Assembly: GCF_027568475.1 (NCBI RefSeq)
Contig: NZ_JANKZG010000003.1
Span: 62,001 to 126,000 of the forward strand
Direction: 5' to 3'
Source: Acinetobacter sp. HY1485
GTDB lineage: Bacteria > Pseudomonadota > Gammaproteobacteria > Pseudomonadales > Moraxellaceae
Length of the DNA stretch: 64,000 bases
Of the stretch, positions 48,812 through 58,227 are shown piece after piece. The notes under the pieces were generated by a model. It was given only the letters and a program-made list of their open reading frames with translations. It did not search any database and had not been told where the DNA came from. Each line of letters starts with the position of its first letter. Position 1 is the first letter of the stretch. Both the position numbers and the translations under genes were made by a program.

Positions 48812-51467
48812 GATGAATATACTGACGAATCACACGATTAACTTCATCTACTGTTAAGTTTTTAAATTGCTCAACACGTTGATTTTCATCATTAAAGTTA
48901 CGGTTCATCTTTAACTGCCAATTAAGTTGACTATGTACACCTCGCGGGTCTTCAATACGTGTAAGGCTTTTACGCAAGAAGCTAGATTTATAGGCAGCTA
49001 ATTCTTGCTCAGTAACACCATTGGTAATCATATCTTTTAATACAGAATGTATCACTTGTGAGACTTGTTGTGCTTTACCTGGGGTATAGTTTGCCTGAAT
49101 ATTCAGGCTTCCTACTTCAGAATCAGGCTCAAATTCTACTGCACTATTAAAACCATATACCAGCTGATTTTTTTCACGCAGTGCTTGTCCTAAACGTGAA
49201 GAAAGTTGCGAACCACCTAAAATAAAATTAAAGGCTTTTAAGGCAGGTGCATCTGTTGCAAGCCCACCTAAAGGTAAGCTAAATGAACCCTGATAGCTTC
49301 CAAATTCACGCTTCTCGGCAAATGCATGGGTATATTTGGCTTGTTGTTGACGGTACTGCTCTTGTACAGGTGCGTATGGTATATACCCATGAGGTAAATT
49401 AAACTGTTCTAGTAGTTTTTTTGCGTCAAATTGTCCCGTTACAGCTACTTCAGTTTGATCAAAATTAAAAAATTCTTTGTAGGCTTGTATTACATCTGCC
49501 CGTTGAACTTTGCCTATTGTCGCCTTTACAAGTTCAGGTTCAAAATGGTAACGAATATCATCAGGCTGATATTGCTCTAGCTGACGATCAAGCGTAAGTG
49601 CTGACACAGTACTTGGCTCTGTAAATGCCTGTTGTAAACTTGCCAAAGTTTGTTGTTTGGCTAGATTAAATTCTTTTTCATCAAAATTTGGATGTTTAAT
49701 TACATCCATTGCATAAACAAAAAACTGATCAAAATCTTCCTGATTAGCACGCATAGATAACGTAATTGTATTACCCTCAAGCGATGTGTTTACATCTGCC
49801 CCCATTTCAATCGCTTTATCTTGAATTTGTTCTAACGTTTGTGTCATAGAACCGCGAAATAATAAATAAGTCATTAACTTTAGGATTTCAGCTTTATTTT
49901 TTAGCGCATCTACATTGGCAAAATGTAATGTAATTTTAGCGTAGGTTTTTTGGTCAGGCGTAGTTGTCTTATAAAATGCATATTTCACGCCATGCTGTGT
50001 GCCACGTTGTACTTGTGTTTGCAGCTGTTTAGATTTTTCAATACTTTGATTAAACGTATCTGTAATCTCTGTTTGATACGCCTCCACACTTTTCAACTTA
50101 GTAGGTTGGGTATCTATAATTGTTTGAGTTTTTACATGTGCTTTTTGCGCTTTTTTTTGTGAGTTAGGTGTTGGTAGAATCTCACCTGTTAAACGATTTT
50201 GCTTGTTAATAAACTCATTTAACGTTTGGTTTAACTGATCAGGCGTTAATGCATCAATTGCTTGTTGATCTGTAAAATAACTTTCCCAATGTCCACGTGT
50301 ATTAATTAAATAATCACTTAAGACAGCGTTCAATGCTACTTCATTATTTAACGTATTCTTTGTTTCATTTTTGAAAAGTGTTTTAGCACGCTTTATATCC
50401 GTTTCATTAAAATGATTAGATTGTTCTATCGTTTGTGTAAGGTCTTTATTGATCTGCTGACCATTTTTTCCTTTTTCATACACTGCACCTACAAACAATG
50501 AATTAATATGTGGATTAACCCATACTGATGATTGCGCACCAATAGCTTTGCCTGTTTGTACTAAATTTTTATAGACCAATCCTGTTGGTTCAAGATCATA
50601 AAGATATGGCGTAAGTGCTAAAGCAGGTTGTAATGCAACATTATAGTTTTGAATATACATATTTAGCGTAATAAAGTAGCTTCCCTTTTGCACACTAAAC
50701 TGCTTTTTATTTGCTTTAAAACTTCCTACTGTACTTTGTGCAGGTAACGTTTTTGCAGAAATCGTTTTGAAATTCTGCTCTATCGTATTTAATGTTTTTA
50801 CCTTATCAAATTTACCTGTAACTACAACAGTGGCATTGTTTGGGGCATACCATCTTTGATAAAAGTCTTTAAGTTCATTTAAACGAATCGATCTTAATTC
50901 TGCTAAATCCCCAATTGGTAAACGCCCTAAATCTTGATTGCCATATGCAGACTTAAATGCATTATTCATCAATACAGAAAATGGCTGATCTAAGCTTACC
51001 TCACGTTCACGGCGTACAATTTCAATTTCAGAAGGAACAAACTTATCTTGTATCACGAGCTTATTCATACGTTGTGCTTCAAGATAAATTATTTCATCAA
51101 TAGCATGCTGATCAGGACGCATGACATTCATATATTGTGTTGCATCGTAATTTGTCATGGCATTGTGCATGAGTGTGTATTGATCTAAACGGCGTTGAAA
51201 CTCACTTTCTGTAACATCTTGCGTTCCTTTAAATGCCAAATGCTCTAATAAATGTGCCAATCCCCCTTTACCTTTAGGGTCATTCAATGCCCCTGTGAAG
51301 TAAATTGTGTTTATCATTACTTTATGCGCATTTTCGTTAGGTGCAAGCACCACATGCAATCCATTATCTAAGATGTATTCTTCAATTTTATTTTGTTGCT
51401 TAACAAGTGTTGCAGCACTGACATGCACAGCAAATATACATAAAGGTAAAATAAGTAAACGACGCAT
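48768..51467 (-). CDS. M16 family zinc peptidase, two-domain form
   Basis: An 899-residue secreted M16 peptidase. The signal peptide (RLLILPLCIFAVHVSAA) is followed by the inverted zinc motif HLLEHLAFKGT (HxxEH) near residue 72. A second M16 domain from about residue 480 lacks the zinc motif and keeps the family fold (YLLFRGSMTQTLEQIQDKAI, ELEQYQPDDIRY-like region). Such proteins degrade short peptides in the periplasm. The ATG overlaps the upstream DUF421 stop (TAATG), so the two are coupled. Its 3' end overlaps the efflux gene. Confidence 0.9.
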   Translation of the reverse strand: MRRLLILPLCIFAVHVSAATLVKQQNKIEEYILDNGLHVVLAPNENAHKVMINTIYFTGALNDPKGKGGLAHLLEHLAFKGTQDVTESEFQRRLDQYTLMHNAMTNYDATQYMNVMRPDQHAIDEIIYLEAQRMNKLVIQDKFVPSEIEIVRREREVSLDQPFSVLMNNAFKSAYGNQDLGRLPIGDLAELRSIRLNELKDFYQRWYAPNNATVVVTGKFDKVKTLNTIEQNFKTISAKTLPAQSTVGSFKANKKQFSVQKGSYFITLNMYIQNYNVALQPALALTPYLYDLEPTGLVYKNLVQTGKAIGAQSSVWVNPHINSLFVGAVYEKGKNGQQINKDLTQTIEQSNHFNETDIKRAKTLFKNETKNTLNNEVALNAVLSDYLINTRGHWESYFTDQQAIDALTPDQLNQTLNEFINKQNRLTGEILPTPNSQKKAQKAHVKTQTIIDTQPTKLKSVEAYQTEITDTFNQSIEKSKQLQTQVQRGTQHGVKYAFYKTTTPDQKTYAKITLHFANVDALKNKAEILKLMTYLLFRGSMTQTLEQIQDKAIEMGADVNTSLEGNTITLSMRANQEDFDQFFVYAMDVIKHPNFDEKEFNLAKQQTLASLQQAFTEPSTVSALTLDRQLEQYQPDDIRYHFEPELVKATIGKVQRADVIQAYKEFFNFDQTEVAVTGQFDAKKLLEQFNLPHGYIPYAPVQEQYRQQQAKYTHAFAEKREFGSYQGSFSLPLGGLATDAPALKAFNFILGGSQLSSRLGQALREKNQLVYGFNSAVEFEPDSEVGSLNIQANYTPGKAQQVSQVIHSVLKDMITNGVTEQELAAYKSSFLRKSLTRIEDPRGVHSQLNWQLKMNRNFNDENQRVEQFKNLTVDEVNRVIRQYIHLNEYVEVSADQFGK

Positions 51468-52168
51468 TAGACTTCCTGTTCTGTTGTATTTGTTTCTTGA
51501 GGATACATTCTTATTCTAAGCTCCTTCCCATTTTTTAAAATGAGAAAAAGCTCATAATGGTAATACTCAGCTAAAAAGATTTCATCTAACTTGATATGAC
51601 GTTGGTTGAGTTCTGTATCTAAACGTTCTTTTGAGATATTGGCTTCTTTAAGATGATTGTCAAACACATTGCCATTGTGAACAAAGATTTCTGAAGGTGG
51701 GATTGGTGTATCTTTAATAGCAGTTAATTGTCCATCAGGCTCAACCTCTGCATAAAACACTTCATTGAACGAGTGATAACCCAAAGCATGCAGTTGAGAC
51801 AAAATACGTAACATATCTATTTTACGTTTATTTTGCTCAATTTCATCAAGTAAGAATTTTCCACGCCGAATAATAGGAATAGGTTTACCAATCGCAATTG
51901 CGCGGAATTTCATTATTTTTTGAGATAAAAAATTCAGCACCAGCATAAATGCTACACTGGTGAGTAACAATAAAATAAACTGGATCATCGGCAGTGCATC
52001 GTTATAAATCGAACCGCCGACCACTGCACCAAAAATAAAGTTACCAATAAAATCAATGGCTGTAAATTGAGTGAGCTGTGTTTTACCAATAAAGCTCATA
52101 TACGAAATTAAAACTGTAAATGAAATCGTCAGTTTTAACATTAAGATAAGATAAAATTCGGGAGTCAT
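51467..52168 (-). CDS. DUF421 (YetF-like) membrane protein
   Basis: A 233-residue protein with three N-terminal membrane segments (LILMLKLTISFTVLISYMSF, FIGNFIFGAVVGGS, FILLLLTSVAFMLVLNF). A soluble C-terminal DUF421 domain follows: AIAIGKPIPIIRRGKFLLDE, ILSQLHALGYHSFNEVFYAE, VEPDGQLTAIKD. YetF-like proteins are of unknown function in most bacteria, some linked to spore germination in Bacillus. It is the first gene of a two-gene unit with the M16 peptidase. Confidence 0.85.
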   Translation of the reverse strand: MTPEFYLILMLKLTISFTVLISYMSFIGKTQLTQFTAIDFIGNFIFGAVVGGSIYNDALPMIQFILLLLTSVAFMLVLNFLSQKIMKFRAIAIGKPIPIIRRGKFLLDEIEQNKRKIDMLRILSQLHALGYHSFNEVFYAEVEPDGQLTAIKDTPIPPSEIFVHNGNVFDNHLKEANISKERLDTELNQRHIKLDEIFLAEYYHYELFLILKNGKELRIRMYPQETNTTEQEV

Positions 52169-52206
52169 AATACTAATATTGTCGTTTTTAGAACAATATC
52201 TTAACG

Positions 52207-52785
52207 TTAAGGGCTATGTTTATACAAACCACTTTTTTGCACTTTATCCCACATATACCACCCATAACCTGCCATCACTACAAACGCAGCATACAATACA
52301 GCTGTAAGGTAAAGGGATTTATAGCTAAACATGCCTACATAAACAATATCTACTACCACCCACAAAATCCATGTTGCAATATGTTTTTGGCTCGTCCAAT
52401 ACGTTGCAAGTAAACTTAACGCTGCTAATTGTGCATCTAACAACGGCAGTGCTGCTGGAGTAAAGGTTTTTAACCCCCACCCAAAAACCACACCTGCAAC
52501 AATTGCCATCACTATTTGTATAATGGCTTTTTTAGCACCTAAAGGCTGAATAATAATATCGTGGTTAATTTGCTTAGTTTTAAGCCACACATAAAAACCA
52601 TAAATACCTAAAACAACAAAACAACCCTGCAAGATAGTTTCGCCATAAAGTTGATAAGTAAAAAATAAATAGCCATATAGAATATAGGCAAAAAAATTAA
52701 ACAACCAACTCCACATATTTCGAAACACGGTCAGTGCTACACCAATAACACTGACCAAACATGCAATAATTTCTAACGGCGACAT
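52207..52785 (-). CDS. pnuC: PnuC-type nicotinamide riboside transporter
   Basis: PnuC passively moves nicotinamide riboside or a related vitamin, which is trapped by phosphorylation in the cell. The 192-residue product has about seven membrane helices and the PnuC W-x-x-W motif in RNMWSWLFNFFAYILYGYLF. The start at 52785 is chosen over a GTG two codons earlier because AGGG lies about 5 bases upstream. It overlaps the end of the acyltransferase gene and so is the last gene of the pga transcript, an unexpected place for a vitamin transporter. No nadR or nicotinamide riboside kinase is adjacent. Confidence 0.88.
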   Translation of the reverse strand: MSPLEIIACLVSVIGVALTVFRNMWSWLFNFFAYILYGYLFFTYQLYGETILQGCFVVLGIYGFYVWLKTKQINHDIIIQPLGAKKAIIQIVMAIVAGVVFGWGLKTFTPAALPLLDAQLAALSLLATYWTSQKHIATWILWVVVDIVYVGMFSYKSLYLTAVLYAAFVVMAGYGWYMWDKVQKSGLYKHSP

Positions 52786-53897
52786 ACCCACCCTGCCAAA
52801 CGATTACTCATGTAAATTGCCAACGTATCTACATATCGGCTGTACACATCAGCAACCAAAAAAATAGAAGCTAAGAATAGTATGACTGCTCCACCCACAG
52901 CAAGATCATAGTTTAATCCCCAACGGCTTAATAAATTAAATGCTGGAATGCAAACCAAATAAATCATCATCATATGAAGTAGGTAAATTGAAAATGAAAG
53001 CTTACCCAAATAAACAAGTGGCTTACGGTCAAGTTTTTGGCTTAAAATTGGGTTAAGTAAAACACTATACACAATCAAGATACCTGCCAAAAAATTACAG
53101 TATTCGTAAGTACGCCAATTAAGTAAATGATATGCCCACCGATAAGCATGGCTACCATTATGAACACCTGCCAAATAGACGCCAATCACAAGTATAATAG
53201 AGGCAAACCATAAGGGTAATTTGCGTCCATAAATATATAGATAGCAACCCACAACAAAACTGAACATCCCTAAAATAAAGCTTTCGCCTAATTTCCATGC
53301 CAAAAATGGTAAGCAAAGTGAACCAATAAAAAATAATACATGGTTAAAATGCCGTAATAAAAGAAGTACAAACAATAAAATTGAGCCAAAAAGCTCTAAT
53401 TGCATTGTCCATAACACCCAATTACTGCCACTTTCTGCAAATAAAAATGCACCAACACTCCCTTCGTAAATGGCTTGCTTAAACGTGATGGTTTGTGTGG
53501 CATAACCTTGAAGCCACCCATTTACCGCATCACTATTAACCGATATTTGGCTCAGTGCCAACCACGCAAGAACGCAAGATAAAAATGCAGGAATAGCTAA
53601 ACGTGGATAACGTTTTAATGTCATTTCAGCAATTTTTTTAGGTACATTGTCATGTTTCAAAATGGCATAACTTAGAACATATCCACTTAAAACAAAAAAA
53701 ACAAATACGGCAGCTGTACCTGAATACCAAAAAGCAAACGGCGAATGGTGAATAAAATAATCCCAAGAACCGTGGGGACGGTCTTGGGGTGTAAAATGAT
53801 GAAGATACGGATAAAAACTTAAACTTAAGTGCGAAAAAACCACTGCTAAACAAGCTAAGCCACGTATACTTTCAGCGGCATTAAACTTATTCGACAC
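52773..53897 (-). CDS. Acyltransferase-3 family membrane protein coupled to pgaD
   Basis: A 374-residue integral membrane acyltransferase (OafA/IcaC type). The N-terminal FNAAESIRGLACLAVVFSHL carries the arginine of the family signature, followed by AAVFVFFVLSGYVLSYAILK with the F-F-L-S-G-Y motif; about ten hydrophobic segments follow, ending with VYLGKLSFSIYLLHMMMIYL. It overlaps pgaD by 11 bases and precedes pnuC by overlap. Its position suggests it acylates PNAG or a precursor, as proposed for IcaC in staphylococci. That role is inference. Confidence 0.85.
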   Translation of the reverse strand: MSNKFNAAESIRGLACLAVVFSHLSLSFYPYLHHFTPQDRPHGSWDYFIHHSPFAFWYSGTAAVFVFFVLSGYVLSYAILKHDNVPKKIAEMTLKRYPRLAIPAFLSCVLAWLALSQISVNSDAVNGWLQGYATQTITFKQAIYEGSVGAFLFAESGSNWVLWTMQLELFGSILLFVLLLLRHFNHVLFFIGSLCLPFLAWKLGESFILGMFSFVVGCYLYIYGRKLPLWFASIILVIGVYLAGVHNGSHAYRWAYHLLNWRTYEYCNFLAGILIVYSVLLNPILSQKLDRKPLVYLGKLSFSIYLLHMMMIYLVCIPAFNLLSRWGLNYDLAVGGAVILFLASIFLVADVYSRYVDTLAIYMSNRLAGWVCRR

Positions 53898-54300
53898 GAA
53901 TAATTTTTCCTTGATCGTTATGGTAAACCGTTGTCACCTTTTGCGCTCTACCTTGTACAATTTCTTGCTCAGGTAACACAAAATGCCGTGCGTAATCTAA
54001 AGTCTCTTTTTGTCGTGTTGCTTTTACAGTATGGGCAGGGATAAGTTTGCACCATAAGCACAACACACCTGCACATAATAACAATGACATCATATCTAGT
54101 TGTAAACCTGCCCAAAATGCATTGAGTAATTTATGCGATTCATAAGGTTTACTATCAAAAATAAAAGTTAGGAGCACCACCATTGGGCGCCACAACAAAA
54201 ACCAACATCCCCAAAGAACAGCCGTAGATGTGGTTGACATATAGCGTCTGTGCCAAGGTAACTGTTCACGTAAATCGATAATTAATGATTGTGTACTCAT
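53887..54300 (-). CDS. pgaD: PNAG biosynthesis protein PgaD
   Basis: PgaD is the small inner-membrane partner of the PgaC synthase and helps its activation by cyclic-di-GMP in E. coli. The 137-residue product has two membrane segments (TAVLWGCWFLLWRPMVVLLT and LQLDMMSLLLCAGVLCLWCK), the expected topology, with a soluble C-terminus. It lies 10 bases after pgaC and overlaps the acyltransferase gene by 11 bases. Confidence 0.85.
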   Translation of the reverse strand: MSTQSLIIDLREQLPWHRRYMSTTSTAVLWGCWFLLWRPMVVLLTFIFDSKPYESHKLLNAFWAGLQLDMMSLLLCAGVLCLWCKLIPAHTVKATRQKETLDYARHFVLPEQEIVQGRAQKVTTVYHNDQGKIIRVE

Positions 54301-54310
54301 ACGTCACCTA

Positions 54311-55573
54311 CTATTTAGAACGAACGCCACGATCGGGACTCACCCAACGTGCGCGTTTTCCATCGCGTCTTGCTAGCACTTTTGGAAAAGCAATTATGCT
54401 GGCGGTTACGGTAATTAACCAAAAAACAAATGGATACCAGATCATCCAATAATAGTTTTTAAATAATTTGGGTTCGTAACGGCTATCCATCCACTTACTA
54501 ATCACAAATTGGAATAAGCAGGTTGCACCCAATAAAATACCAATCCCTTCTGGTAGAAATGGCGAGTTCATTACAGGGAGTATTTGGTTAGGTAACAGCG
54601 TATCAATTAACCAAATACACGCCAAAATTAGCATTAAATAAGACCAAACTAATGTTAAACAGAGTTCAATCATGAGCGGCCATAAAAAATTCAAGCTTGG
54701 TCTAAAAAATACATCAAAGTTTTTAACTAAAACTTGTGCACCACCCATCGCCCAACGTAAACGCTGTTTATATAAACCTGTAAACGTTTCGGGCATTAAA
54801 ATCCAAACCAACGCATTAGGTTCAAACTCAACATCCCAACCTGCGCGCTGTAGTTTCCATGTAATATCAATATCTTCCGTTAGCATATCAGGCGACCAAT
54901 ACCCCACCTCATGCACTGCTGTTTTACGAAATGCGGTCACAACGCCTGATACGGTAAATAAACGCCCAAATACGCGTTGTGCACGTTTAATCATCCCCAC
55001 AATGGATGAAAACTCGCCCACTTGAATACGTCCAAGTAAAGTAGAACGAGTCCGAATGCGTGGGTTACCTGTCACTGCTGCTATACTTGGATTGGCTAAA
55101 AAATGACGCATCATCCACATCGCCGCATGTGGATCTAACAACGCATCACCATCAATACCAATTAAATATTCTGCGTCTGTGAGTAAGCTACCTGCTTGTA
55201 GTGCCATCGCTTTACCTTGGTTTTGTGCCAAATGCACTACACGCAGTTTTTCATATTTAATCGCAAGCTCATCTAACACTTGTGCGGTGTTATCAGAGCT
55301 TCCGTCATTAATGGCAATTACTTCAAAATCAGGATAATCCAATTTAAGCGCATGACTTAAAGTTTCTTCTGCATTGTCGCCTTCATTAAAACAAGGCACC
55401 AAGACTGCTACTTTAGGATATTCACTCAACGCTTTTGGCTGTGTATATGGCGGGTCTTTACGCTCTTTAAGATGAAAAATCATCGCGCCAATCATCCATA
55501 AATACGACATAAACAATGGATAATAAAAGACAAACTCTAATGCAGATTGCCAAAAACGCTGTAATGCTGACAT
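54311..55573 (-). CDS. pgaC: Poly-beta-1,6-N-acetylglucosamine synthase
   Basis: PgaC is a family 2 glycosyltransferase that polymerises UDP-GlcNAc at the inner membrane. The 420-residue product has VLVPCFNEGDNAEETLSHAL at the start of the catalytic domain, IDGDALLD (D141, D143), TEDIDITWKLQRAGW (about 232-246) and QRLRWAMGG (QxxRW at 270-274). Hydrophobic segments flank both ends. It follows pgaB by 12 bases and is followed by pgaD. No pgaA is adjacent. Confidence 0.95.
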   Translation of the reverse strand: MSALQRFWQSALEFVFYYPLFMSYLWMIGAMIFHLKERKDPPYTQPKALSEYPKVAVLVPCFNEGDNAEETLSHALKLDYPDFEVIAINDGSSDNTAQVLDELAIKYEKLRVVHLAQNQGKAMALQAGSLLTDAEYLIGIDGDALLDPHAAMWMMRHFLANPSIAAVTGNPRIRTRSTLLGRIQVGEFSSIVGMIKRAQRVFGRLFTVSGVVTAFRKTAVHEVGYWSPDMLTEDIDITWKLQRAGWDVEFEPNALVWILMPETFTGLYKQRLRWAMGGAQVLVKNFDVFFRPSLNFLWPLMIELCLTLVWSYLMLILACIWLIDTLLPNQILPVMNSPFLPEGIGILLGATCLFQFVISKWMDSRYEPKLFKNYYWMIWYPFVFWLITVTASIIAFPKVLARRDGKRARWVSPDRGVRSK

Positions 55574-55585
55574 GCTGTCAAACTC

Positions 55586-57580
55586 CTAAGGCACAATGCG
55601 ATCAGATTGTGTTGCAAATGCATCATGCATTGTTTTGGTATCTGGTAACCCTTTAATCGGATCATCAGGATAATAACCAACATGAATAACGCCTTGTTTA
55701 TACAACGAATGGATTGTGTCAGATAATTCTTGAGAAGATAGAGGTTGACTATCACGTCTCCAATCGACTGCTTGCAGTTCCATCACTGTTTTATGTAAAC
55801 CATTTGGCTGTGCTTTTACACGGTTTACAATATCTTGATAAAACTTCGCTTTGTCTTTTACTTGTTCCATATACGGCATTGCCATAATGGCAGTAAAATC
55901 ATAGCGTTTGATCGACTGTTCTAACGACTGAGAATACCAATTTTCTGCATACGGCTGTAATGCCACTTGTGCATACAAGTTGCGTGCAGTTAATAAGTAC
56001 GGTTGATATTGACGAACCTCACCTGCCAATTGTAACGCAAAGTTATCAATATATTGCGTTTTAAATGACGTCCATTTCGCTAAACTATTGTCATCTTGGC
56101 GGACTTTTTCTAAATCTGTCGATAATCCTGCCGCTTTATATGCTTTCATGGCTTCAGGGCTAGCATCTTCGTAATCAGATAAGGTAGTGTCATCATGGAA
56201 TAAAATGCCATCAAATGTTGCTGATTTACCTAAATCTTGGTAAATCCCTTCAATCACTTTACGTGCATCTGCCGAAAATGGTGACAAACGGATATAGCCC
56301 ATATTTAAATGGTCTTGCCCTTTCGGTTGCTGCGTTACCACTAACTGCTTAGATACAGGGTTAGATTTTGGTAGCTCCCATGCAAGTAATGGCATCCACG
56401 CATAAATACGGTTAACTTGTGTGCGAGATGCAATTTGCCATGCCACACGGTTAAACAAGTCTTGGCGCATTGGAATAAAGCGGTTTGGGAAATACACCAT
56501 ATCCGCAGAACCATTAGCATCAGGGTCTGAAAATGCTTGTAAATAAACCGCATTCACACCCATTTTTTGGATACGATCTAACAACTCACCTAAGTTTTTC
56601 TCTTCTTGCTCAGGGTCTTTATCGTAAATATAGTCTAAGTCCACATGCATAATTTTTTGTGGACGATAATTATCACCTAAATCTTTTTCGCGATTTTCAA
56701 TCTCTGTACTTAGATCATTTAGCGTCATATCGTGTTCAACTAAAATACGATTAACTGCCGATAGTGACTTTTTAAGGTAAACAGGACCATCATCAAGACT
56801 CACTGTGATTGGCATACCTAACGATTTTGCAATACGGATGGTTTCCATATTATAACGTCCGTACGGCCATACCATTACACGTGGTGCAGGAATACCATGT
56901 GCCTTAATAACATCACTATTCTTTTTTAGATCATCATAAATACGTTTGTTGTACGCACCATCACCCTCATAATGCTTGGTTTTTGGGTCGTACATACGTG
57001 TTGTTGCCGCAGGTTCAGAGTTATCTTGTGGGTTACCTGTGATACCTTTATGTAAATCATAACTGTGGCTTGCTACTTCAACGAAACCACTATCACTCAT
57101 TTCTTTGAGTTGTTGCCATGTCAAAATTTTAGTGCGATCAATTTTTTCATCACCAAAATGTACAGGCTGATTTGCTTTGGTCTCTACCCAAGACCCTACA
57201 ACAGCAAGAACTACAGGAATTTTATTCTGTTTTACAAATGGATAAATATTTGAATAAAACGATTCGTATCCATCATCTACCGTCAATAGAACAGGTTTTG
57301 GTGGTAGTACCGCTTTACCTTCATGCGCTTTTAATAATTGACTTACCGATACAAAGTTAAAGCCATTTTTTTGTAAAAAGCGAACTTGCGATTCAAAATT
57401 TTCTGTTTTGACCGCATATTGGGGAATTAACGCATTTTGATCAGTGACTTCATGATAACCAATCACAGTAAGCGTAGTAGGATTAATTTTGGGTTTTTTA
57501 GCTGCATATGCAGGCGAACCCATTACAGCAACACTGACACAAGTTGCAAGGAATGAACCTAAAAAGCGATTAAAAAGCAT
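55586..57580 (-). CDS. pgaB: PNAG N-deacetylase / hydrolase PgaB
   Basis: PgaB removes some acetyl groups from PNAG to allow export, and has a C-terminal glycoside hydrolase domain. The 664-residue protein starts with a hydrophobic signal (FLATCVSVAVMGSPAYAA). The NodB deacetylase has LLTVDDGYESF (D102, D103) and SHSYDLH (H172, H177). The C-terminal domain, from about 310, begins IMHVDLDYIYDKDPEQEEKN. E. coli PgaB is a lipoprotein; here no standard lipobox stands out, only an atypical LATC. It is the first gene of the operon, with a foldable leader and no pgaA upstream. Confidence 0.93.
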   Translation of the reverse strand: MLFNRFLGSFLATCVSVAVMGSPAYAAKKPKINPTTLTVIGYHEVTDQNALIPQYAVKTENFESQVRFLQKNGFNFVSVSQLLKAHEGKAVLPPKPVLLTVDDGYESFYSNIYPFVKQNKIPVVLAVVGSWVETKANQPVHFGDEKIDRTKILTWQQLKEMSDSGFVEVASHSYDLHKGITGNPQDNSEPAATTRMYDPKTKHYEGDGAYNKRIYDDLKKNSDVIKAHGIPAPRVMVWPYGRYNMETIRIAKSLGMPITVSLDDGPVYLKKSLSAVNRILVEHDMTLNDLSTEIENREKDLGDNYRPQKIMHVDLDYIYDKDPEQEEKNLGELLDRIQKMGVNAVYLQAFSDPDANGSADMVYFPNRFIPMRQDLFNRVAWQIASRTQVNRIYAWMPLLAWELPKSNPVSKQLVVTQQPKGQDHLNMGYIRLSPFSADARKVIEGIYQDLGKSATFDGILFHDDTTLSDYEDASPEAMKAYKAAGLSTDLEKVRQDDNSLAKWTSFKTQYIDNFALQLAGEVRQYQPYLLTARNLYAQVALQPYAENWYSQSLEQSIKRYDFTAIMAMPYMEQVKDKAKFYQDIVNRVKAQPNGLHKTVMELQAVDWRRDSQPLSSQELSDTIHSLYKQGVIHVGYYPDDPIKGLPDTKTMHDAFATQSDRIVP

Positions 57581-57599
57581 ATTGTTTCCAATGTATATC

Positions 57600-57665
57600 T
57601 TTCAACAAACTAACGCCGTTATGCAGCCTAAGACTTCGTTAGTGATTTATCGTGTATTGTTGAAA
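57600..57665 (-). promoter_or_regulatory. Foldable leader upstream of pgaB
   Basis: TTTCAACAA (57600-57608) pairs with TTGTTGAAA (57657-57665), and directly inside ACTAACG (57609-57615) pairs with CGTTAGT (57637-57643), leaving a 21-base loop and a 13-base bulge. In the transcript it ends 19 bases before the pgaB ATG. It lies in a 269-base AT-rich gap (57581-57849) with no gene. It may be regulatory; not a known riboswitch. Confidence 0.45.
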
Positions 57666-57827
57666 AGTAAACTGAAAAACAGCTTAAAAATAAAGGCTCT
57701 CCATAGATAATTCATTAAAATATGTTATTAGATTTTTCTTCAATTTTTATTACATCATTGTTTTTAAAATATTTTTTATTTTTAATGTAATTTCTATCAA
57801 CATATATTTACATAACCTAATATAAAT

Positions 57828-57851
57828 AAATGGTGTAACTCAACACCATTT
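57828..57851 (-). terminator. Hairpin at the 3' end of the FKBP gene
   Basis: AAATGGTGT (57828-57836) and ACACCATTT (57843-57851) form a 9-bp stem around AACTCA, overlapping the stop codon of the FKBP gene. The following T-run on the minus strand is weak (ATTTATATTAGG). Confidence 0.55.
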
Positions 57852-58188
57852 ATTCATCACGAGTTTTTACATCAAATAACTCAATTTCAAAAATAAGATT
57901 TGAATTTGCAGGAATAATCTTACCTATCTTACGCTCACCATATGCCAAATGTGCAGGTACTTTAAGTTTACGCTTTCCACCCACTTTCATTCCCATAATT
58001 CCTTGATCCCAACCTTTGATCACACGCCCTGTTCCTAAAACGCATTCAAAATATTGCCCCCGATCAATTGAAGCATCAAACTTTGTACCATCTTCTAGCC
58101 AACCTATGTAATGTGTGGTAATGAGTGCACCTTTTACTGCCTCTTTACCCGTACCTTCTTTTAAATCAATGATTTCTAACGTATCCAT
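57850..58188 (-). CDS. FKBP-type peptidyl-prolyl isomerase
   Basis: A 112-residue single-domain FKBP: LEIIDLKEGTGKEAVKGALI, TTHYIGWLEDGTKFDASIDR, GRVIKGWDQGIMGMKVGGKR, HLAYGERKIGKIIPANSNLI. All strands and the proline-isomerase pocket residues of the FKBP fold are present. No signal peptide, so cytosolic. It lies 39 bases downstream of the thioesterase gene on the same strand and may be cotranscribed. Confidence 0.93.
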   Translation of the reverse strand: MDTLEIIDLKEGTGKEAVKGALITTHYIGWLEDGTKFDASIDRGQYFECVLGTGRVIKGWDQGIMGMKVGGKRKLKVPAHLAYGERKIGKIIPANSNLIFEIELFDVKTRDE

Positions 58189-58227
58189 CTTATTCCCTCA
58201 CTATAAAAAAGGATGATTTTCATCACC

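Noticed and set aside
57581..57849. Remnant of pgaA upstream of pgaB
   Set aside because: No frame resembling a porin C-terminus could be seen in this AT-rich gap on either strand.
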